A DNA stretch of 10,043 nucleotides, from positions 1-10,043 of the forward strand of contig JABDJG010000348.1 of the NCBI GenBank assembly GCA_013002595.1, written 5' to 3'. Within the stretch, counting starts at the first letter, position 1. The number at the start of each line of letters is the position of its first letter. The notes beneath the pieces are model-generated. The model made no database searches. It was given only the letters and a program-made list of their open reading frames with translations, and was not told the origin of the DNA. Position numbers and translations under genes: made by a program. The stretch is from Hyphomicrobiales bacterium (GTDB taxonomy: Bacteria > Pseudomonadota > Alphaproteobacteria > Rhizobiales > Aestuariivirgaceae). Below are positions 6,413 to 10,043 of the stretch, one piece after another.

Positions 6413-6709
6413 TTAACGTTTACCTTTGATCATGCGATAGCCGGTGATCAAGATAACCGCACCGACGACTGAAACAAGCAGATTGCCGAAGAACCAGCCA
6501 TCAAATATCTCGCCGAGCCTTAGTCCGATGGCATTGGCCAGCCAGCCGCCGACAAACGAACCGGCGATGCCGATGACGATGTTGGTCAAAAGACCATGAT
6601 CGCCCTTGGTCAGCTTTTCCGCGATCCAGCCGGCGATTGCGCCGATCAGCAACGTGCCGAATATTCCGACACCACCACCAAGATCCATCAGTGATTGAGC
6701 CTGTTCCAT
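6413..6709 (-). CDS. Small GlsB/YeaQ/YmgE-family membrane protein, copy 1
   Basis: A 98-residue paralogue of the next gene. It has an N-terminal addition (MEQAQSLMDLGGG) before three predicted membrane segments at about 15-32, 39-62 and 72-92, and ends in YRMIKGKR. Shared motifs are GAIAGWIAEKLTKG (23-36) and GLLTNIVIGIAGSFVGG (39-55), giving the same fold order as its neighbour. GGGAGG lies 5 bases before the ATG. It is 36 bases after lpdA; that gap holds no hairpin followed by a T-run, so transcription probably continues from lpdA. Function unknown beyond family membership. Confidence 0.9.
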   Translation of the reverse strand: MEQAQSLMDLGGGVGIFGTLLIGAIAGWIAEKLTKGDHGLLTNIVIGIAGSFVGGWLANAIGLRLGEIFDGWFFGNLLVSVVGAVILITGYRMIKGKR

Positions 6710-6745
6710 AAATGCCTCCCCGGCCTTTGTTCCAATGCCAACCCG

Positions 6746-8188
6746 TTACATATGGATGACACGACCGTACGCATCAAGAACTGATTCGTGCATCATTTCC
6801 GACAGGGTCGGGTGTGGGAACACCGTGTGCATCAGGTCTTCCTCGGTGGTTTCCAGGCCCATGGCAACGACAAAACCCTGAATGAGTTCAGTAACTTCCG
6901 CGCCTACCATGTGGGCACCAAGGAGTTGTCCCGTCTTGGCATCAAAGATGGTTTTGACGAGACCCTGGTCTTCGCCCAACGCGATTGCCTTGCCATTGCC
7001 GATAAAGGGAAAACGGCCGATCTTGAGTTCATGGCCGGCAGCCTTGGCGGCAGCTTCGGTCAACCCCACCGAGGCAACCTGCGGGTGGCAATAGGTGCAG
7101 CCCGGGATCTGGCCCTTGTCCATCGGATGGGCATTCTTGCCGGCGATCTTTTCAATGCAGATGACGCCTTCATGCTCGGCCTTGTGGGCGAGCATCGGCG
7201 GGCCGGCGACATCGCCGATGGCATAGATGCCCGAAACATTGGTGCGGCCAAAACCGTCGATGACGATGCAGCCGCGGTCGGTTTTGACACCGAGAGCCTC
7301 CAGGCCGAGGTTCTCGATATTGCCGACCACGCCGACAGCGGAGATGACTTTCTCGACCACCAGTTCGGACTTTTCGCCCTTGTCTGTTTCGATCGCCGCG
7401 GTGACGCTGTCCTTGGCCTTTTTCAACCCGGACACCTTGGTGCTGGTCATGATCTTGAGGCCGGCCTTTTCCAGCTGTTTGCGGGCCAGTTTTGCGATTT
7501 CGGCGTCCTCGACCGGCATGATCTGGTCCATGATCTCGACCACGGTCACGTCAACACCCATGGTGTTGTAGAACGAGGCGAACTCGATGCCGATGGCGCC
7601 CGAGCCGACGACCAGGAGCGATTTCGGCATCGCCGGAGGCACCATGGCCTCGAAATAAGTCCAGACCTGACTGCCATCCGGTTCAAGACCCGGCAATGCG
7701 CGCGGACGGGCGCCGGTTGCGACGATGATATGCTTGGTCTTGTAGGTGCCCTCACCTGCCGTTCCCTTGGGATCGGGATGGGCCGGCTGCATGGCCGGTT
7801 TTTTAGACTTGGATACAACAACCTCGCCGGGTTTGGTCACCGTGGCCTCGCCCCAGATCACCTGCACCTTGTTCTTTTTCAGCAGATGTCCGACGCCGCC
7901 GTTGAGACGGCCCGAGACCTTGCGCGAGCGGTCAACCACGGCCGCTGCATCCAGCGACGGGTTATCGCAGGAAAGACCATAGTCCTTGGCGTGGGTCATG
8001 TAGTGATAGATTTCGGCTGAACGCAGCAGGGCTTTGGTCGGAATGCAGCCCCAGTTGAGACAGATGCCGCCAAGATGCTCGCGCTCGACGATTGCTGTCT
8101 TGAGGCCAAGTTGCGCTGCCCGGATGGCGGTAACATAACCGCCAGGGCCGGCACCGATGATGATGACGTCGAAACTGGTCTCGCTCAT
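6746..8188 (-). CDS. lpdA: Dihydrolipoyl dehydrogenase (E3) of the pyruvate dehydrogenase complex
   Basis: FAD flavoprotein that re-oxidises dihydrolipoyl groups on PdhC and passes electrons to NAD+. The 480-residue protein is full length. It has the FAD-binding GAGPGG (12-17), redox disulfide Cys43 and Cys48 in GGICLNWGCIPTK, the NAD-binding VVGSGAIGIEFA (about 194-205), AIGDVAG before the dimer domain, and the catalytic pair His459 and Glu464 in HPTLSE. An insert rich in Lys and Pro near 126-152 (KSKKPAMQPAHPDPKG) is typical of the alphaproteobacterial pdh-linked E3. AGGA at 8200-8197 overlaps the pdhC stop and lies 8 bases before the ATG, so translation follows from pdhC. E3 can also serve other 2-oxoacid dehydrogenases, but its place marks it as the pdh copy. 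Confidence 0.98.
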   Translation of the reverse strand: MSETSFDVIIIGAGPGGYVTAIRAAQLGLKTAIVEREHLGGICLNWGCIPTKALLRSAEIYHYMTHAKDYGLSCDNPSLDAAAVVDRSRKVSGRLNGGVGHLLKKNKVQVIWGEATVTKPGEVVVSKSKKPAMQPAHPDPKGTAGEGTYKTKHIIVATGARPRALPGLEPDGSQVWTYFEAMVPPAMPKSLLVVGSGAIGIEFASFYNTMGVDVTVVEIMDQIMPVEDAEIAKLARKQLEKAGLKIMTSTKVSGLKKAKDSVTAAIETDKGEKSELVVEKVISAVGVVGNIENLGLEALGVKTDRGCIVIDGFGRTNVSGIYAIGDVAGPPMLAHKAEHEGVICIEKIAGKNAHPMDKGQIPGCTYCHPQVASVGLTEAAAKAAGHELKIGRFPFIGNGKAIALGEDQGLVKTIFDAKTGQLLGAHMVGAEVTELIQGFVVAMGLETTEEDLMHTVFPHPTLSEMMHESVLDAYGRVIHM

Positions 8189-8199
8189 GACTTAAATCC

Positions 8200-9540
8200 T
8201 CACACCAGCATCAAGGCTGGTTCTTCAATGAAGCCCTTGAAGGCGCCAAGCAGTTCAGCGCCCAGTGCACCGTCGACAGCACGGTGGTCGGTCGACAAGG
8301 TGACGCTCATCTGGGTGCGGACCTCAACGGTGTTGCCAACCACGACGGGACGCTTTTCGCCAGTGCCTACGGCTAGGATCGTTGCATGCGGCGGGTTGAT
8401 GACGGCAGAGAAGTTCTTGATGCCCATCATGCCGAGGTTGGATATGGCGGTGGATCCGCCCTGATACTCTTCCGGCATCAGCTTGCGGGCGCGGGCGCGG
8501 GCGGCGTAATCCTTCATCTCGGTCGAGATCTGGGCCAGACCCTTGGCTTCGGCCTTGCGGATCACCGGGGTCAAAAGACCGCCGGGGATGGCAACGGCAA
8601 CACCGACGTCTGAATGCTTGTGCAACAGCATGCCGCCATCGGTCCAGCTGGCGTTGGCATCGGGCACCCGTTGCAGCGCCATGGCCATGGCCTTGATGAT
8701 GAAATCGTTGACCGAGACCTTGTAGGCCGGTTTGCCGTCTGCATCCTTGGGGGCGGCATCATTGAGCCTGACGCGGACGGACAACAGGCTTTCCAGATCG
8801 CAATCCAGCGACAGGTAGAAATGCGGCACGGTCTGTTTCGACTGGGTCAGGCGCTGGGCAATGATCTTTCGCATGCCATCGTGCGGCACGACCTCAAAGG
8901 AGCCGGGCTCGAACATCTTGACGACGGCATCGTCGGCCATGCCCGGCGGCAGGGCGGCTGGCGCGGCCGCCGGTGCTTTCGGCACGCCGTCCTTGAGCGC
9001 CTGCTCGACATCACGCTTCACAATACGGCCATGCGGGCCGGATCCCTTCAGGACCGCGATATCGAAACCGTTCTGTTTGGCGATACGGCGGGCCAAAGGG
9101 GATGCGAAAACACGGGCGCCATTGGCTGCTGGAGCTGCAGCGGACTGTTCTCCTCCGGCCGCTGGCGCGGCCGCCTCTCCCGCAAGGGTGGAGGATGCGG
9201 GAGCAACTGGTTGAGGCGGCTCGCTCGCCTCCTCCTTTTTTGGAGAGGCTTTGGGAGGGGCTTTAGCGGTAAAACCTTCCGCAGCACTCGCGTCCTCACC
9301 CTCCTCCAGCAAGACCGCAATCAGCTCGTTCACCGGCACATCGTCGGTGCCTTCGGCCACCACGATCTTGCCCATCGTGCCTTCATCGACCGCTTCGACC
9401 TCCATGGTCGCCTTGTCGGTCTCGATTTCGGCCAGGATATCACCCGACTTGACGACGTCGCCTTCGGCTTTGAGCCACTTGGCCAGCTTGCCCTTTTCCA
9501 TGGTCGGCGACAGGGCGGGCATCAGGATGGGTGTCGGCAT
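8200..9540 (-). CDS. pdhC: Dihydrolipoamide acetyltransferase (E2) of pyruvate dehydrogenase
   Basis: Core subunit that takes the acetyl group from E1 and gives it to CoA. The 446-residue protein has one lipoyl domain (about 2-80) with lipoyl-lysine Lys43 in EIETDKATMEVEA, a linker rich in Ala, Pro and charged residues (about 84-143), a peripheral-subunit binding domain (about 144-182, RVFASPLARRIAKQNG), a second short Ala/Pro linker, and the catalytic domain (about 215-446) with His419 and Asp423 in DHRAVDG. One lipoyl domain is the usual alphaproteobacterial form. GGGGAGGG lies 7 bases before the ATG, just after the pdhB stop. Lys43 is the substrate of LipA encoded downstream in the same cluster. 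The region around 9241-9235 contains an in-frame A AAA AAG run in the linker. Confidence 0.98.
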   Translation of the reverse strand: MPTPILMPALSPTMEKGKLAKWLKAEGDVVKSGDILAEIETDKATMEVEAVDEGTMGKIVVAEGTDDVPVNELIAVLLEEGEDASAAEGFTAKAPPKASPKKEEASEPPQPVAPASSTLAGEAAAPAAGGEQSAAAPAANGARVFASPLARRIAKQNGFDIAVLKGSGPHGRIVKRDVEQALKDGVPKAPAAAPAALPPGMADDAVVKMFEPGSFEVVPHDGMRKIIAQRLTQSKQTVPHFYLSLDCDLESLLSVRVRLNDAAPKDADGKPAYKVSVNDFIIKAMAMALQRVPDANASWTDGGMLLHKHSDVGVAVAIPGGLLTPVIRKAEAKGLAQISTEMKDYAARARARKLMPEEYQGGSTAISNLGMMGIKNFSAVINPPHATILAVGTGEKRPVVVGNTVEVRTQMSVTLSTDHRAVDGALGAELLGAFKGFIEEPALMLV

Positions 9541-9555
9541 GCCAGATCCCTCCCC

Positions 9556-10043
9556 TTATACGTACAGCGCGGCTTTGGCCGCCTGGATGACTTCATCGAC
9601 GTTGGGCAGCGCCAGTTTTTCAAGATTGGCGGCATAGGGCATCGGCACGTCCTTGCCGGTGACGCGCATGACCGGCGCATCGAGGTAGTCGAACGCGTGG
9701 GTCATGAGCTGGGCGGAAATTTCCGAACCGATCGAGCACACCGGCCAGCCTTCCTCGACAGTGACGCAGCGGTTGGTCTTCTTCACGCTCTCGATGACGG
9801 TTGCGATATCCATCGGCCTGAGAGTACGCAGATCGATGACCTCGGCGTCGATCCCCTCCCCGGCCAGCGCCTCGGCAGCGCCCAGGGCATAGGTCATGCC
9901 GATGCCGAAGGAGACGATGGTGACGTCCGTGCCCTCGCGGGCGATGCGCGCCTTGCCGAACGGGATGGGGAAAGCGTCGAGTTTCGGCACGTCGAACGAC
10001 CGGCCATACATGATCTCGTTTTCCAGGAACACGACCGGGTTCG
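9556..10043 (-). CDS. pdhB: Pyruvate dehydrogenase E1 beta subunit (5' part missing)
   Basis: C-terminal 161 residues of the E1 beta chain, which with E1 alpha and thiamine diphosphate decarboxylates pyruvate and acetylates the E2 lipoyl group. The frame is open through the right edge, and the first readable residues NPVVFLENEIMYG are the conserved end of the pyrimidine-binding domain. Then comes the C-terminal transketolase-like domain: FPIPFGKARIAREGTDVTIV, EVIDLRTLRPMD, VTVEEGWPVCSIGSEI, and DAPVMRVTGKDVPMPYAANLE. It ends 15 bases before pdhC. A full gene would be longer, with a further lipoyl domain at the N terminus in many alphaproteobacteria; that part cannot be seen. pdhA is expected further right. 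Confidence 0.96.
   Translation of the reverse strand, partial: NPVVFLENEIMYGRSFDVPKLDAFPIPFGKARIAREGTDVTIVSFGIGMTYALGAAEALAGEGIDAEVIDLRTLRPMDIATVIESVKKTNRCVTVEEGWPVCSIGSEISAQLMTHAFDYLDAPVMRVTGKDVPMPYAANLEKLALPNVDEVIQAAKAALYV

Noticed and set aside
6710..6745. Possible terminator between lpdA and the small membrane protein genes
   Set aside because: No stem followed by a T-run is visible in the 36 bases; co-transcription is more likely.
6788..8020. Open frame of 410 codons on the plus strand opposite lpdA
   Set aside because: It lies wholly antisense to a full-length E3 gene with all motifs, has no recognisable domain, and is typical of long antisense frames in GC-rich DNA.
9229..9260. Terminator-like hairpin with a T-run near GCCTCCTCCTTTTTTGG on the plus strand
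   Set aside because: It lies inside pdhC, no plus-strand gene ends there, and the pairing is imperfect; it reflects Lys-Glu codons in the linker.

Overview
The window is an ordinary piece of alphaproteobacterial chromosome, most likely from the rhizobia-like order Hyphomicrobiales. Three things support this: the fused ispDF gene, the dusB-ntrB pair divergent from ispDF, and the run pdhB-pdhC-lpdA-(small membrane proteins)-lipA-ratA facing cinA. I recognise that order from this group. GC content is fairly high and intergenic gaps are short. I see no tRNA, rRNA, insertion sequence, CRISPR array, prophage or toxin-antitoxin pair.

Left block (1-2852, minus strand): an NtrB-type nitrogen sensor kinase cut by the left edge, dusB (tRNA dihydrouridine synthase) joined to it by a TGATG overlap, and a stand-alone formyltransferase-fold enzyme of unknown substrate. 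Middle block (2992-4709, plus strand): ispDF, a bifunctional enzyme of the MEP isoprenoid pathway, then a short CinA/PncC amidase. Right block (4677-10043, minus strand): the pyruvate dehydrogenase and lipoate cluster, transcribed as pdhB (cut by the right edge), pdhC, lpdA, two tandem small GlsB/YeaQ-like membrane proteins, lipA and ratA. The logic is clear: PdhC and the rest of the complex need lipoyl cofactors, LipA makes them, and LpdA re-oxidises them. cinA and ratA converge and overlap by 33 bases at their 3' ends.

Non-coding space is small. The only two gaps with visible structure are 1989-2075 (upstream of dusB) and 2853-2991 (between the divergent formyltransferase and ispDF). The first holds a plausible sigma70 promoter whose -10 overlaps a perfect inverted repeat. 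The second holds an inverted repeat, a direct repeat and a possible -10.

I did not find a convincing new multi-gene system. The points most worth a second look are the altered G1 box of NtrB, the inverted repeat over the dusB promoter, the uncharacterised formyltransferase between dusB and ispDF, and the duplicated small membrane protein inside the pdh-lipA cluster.
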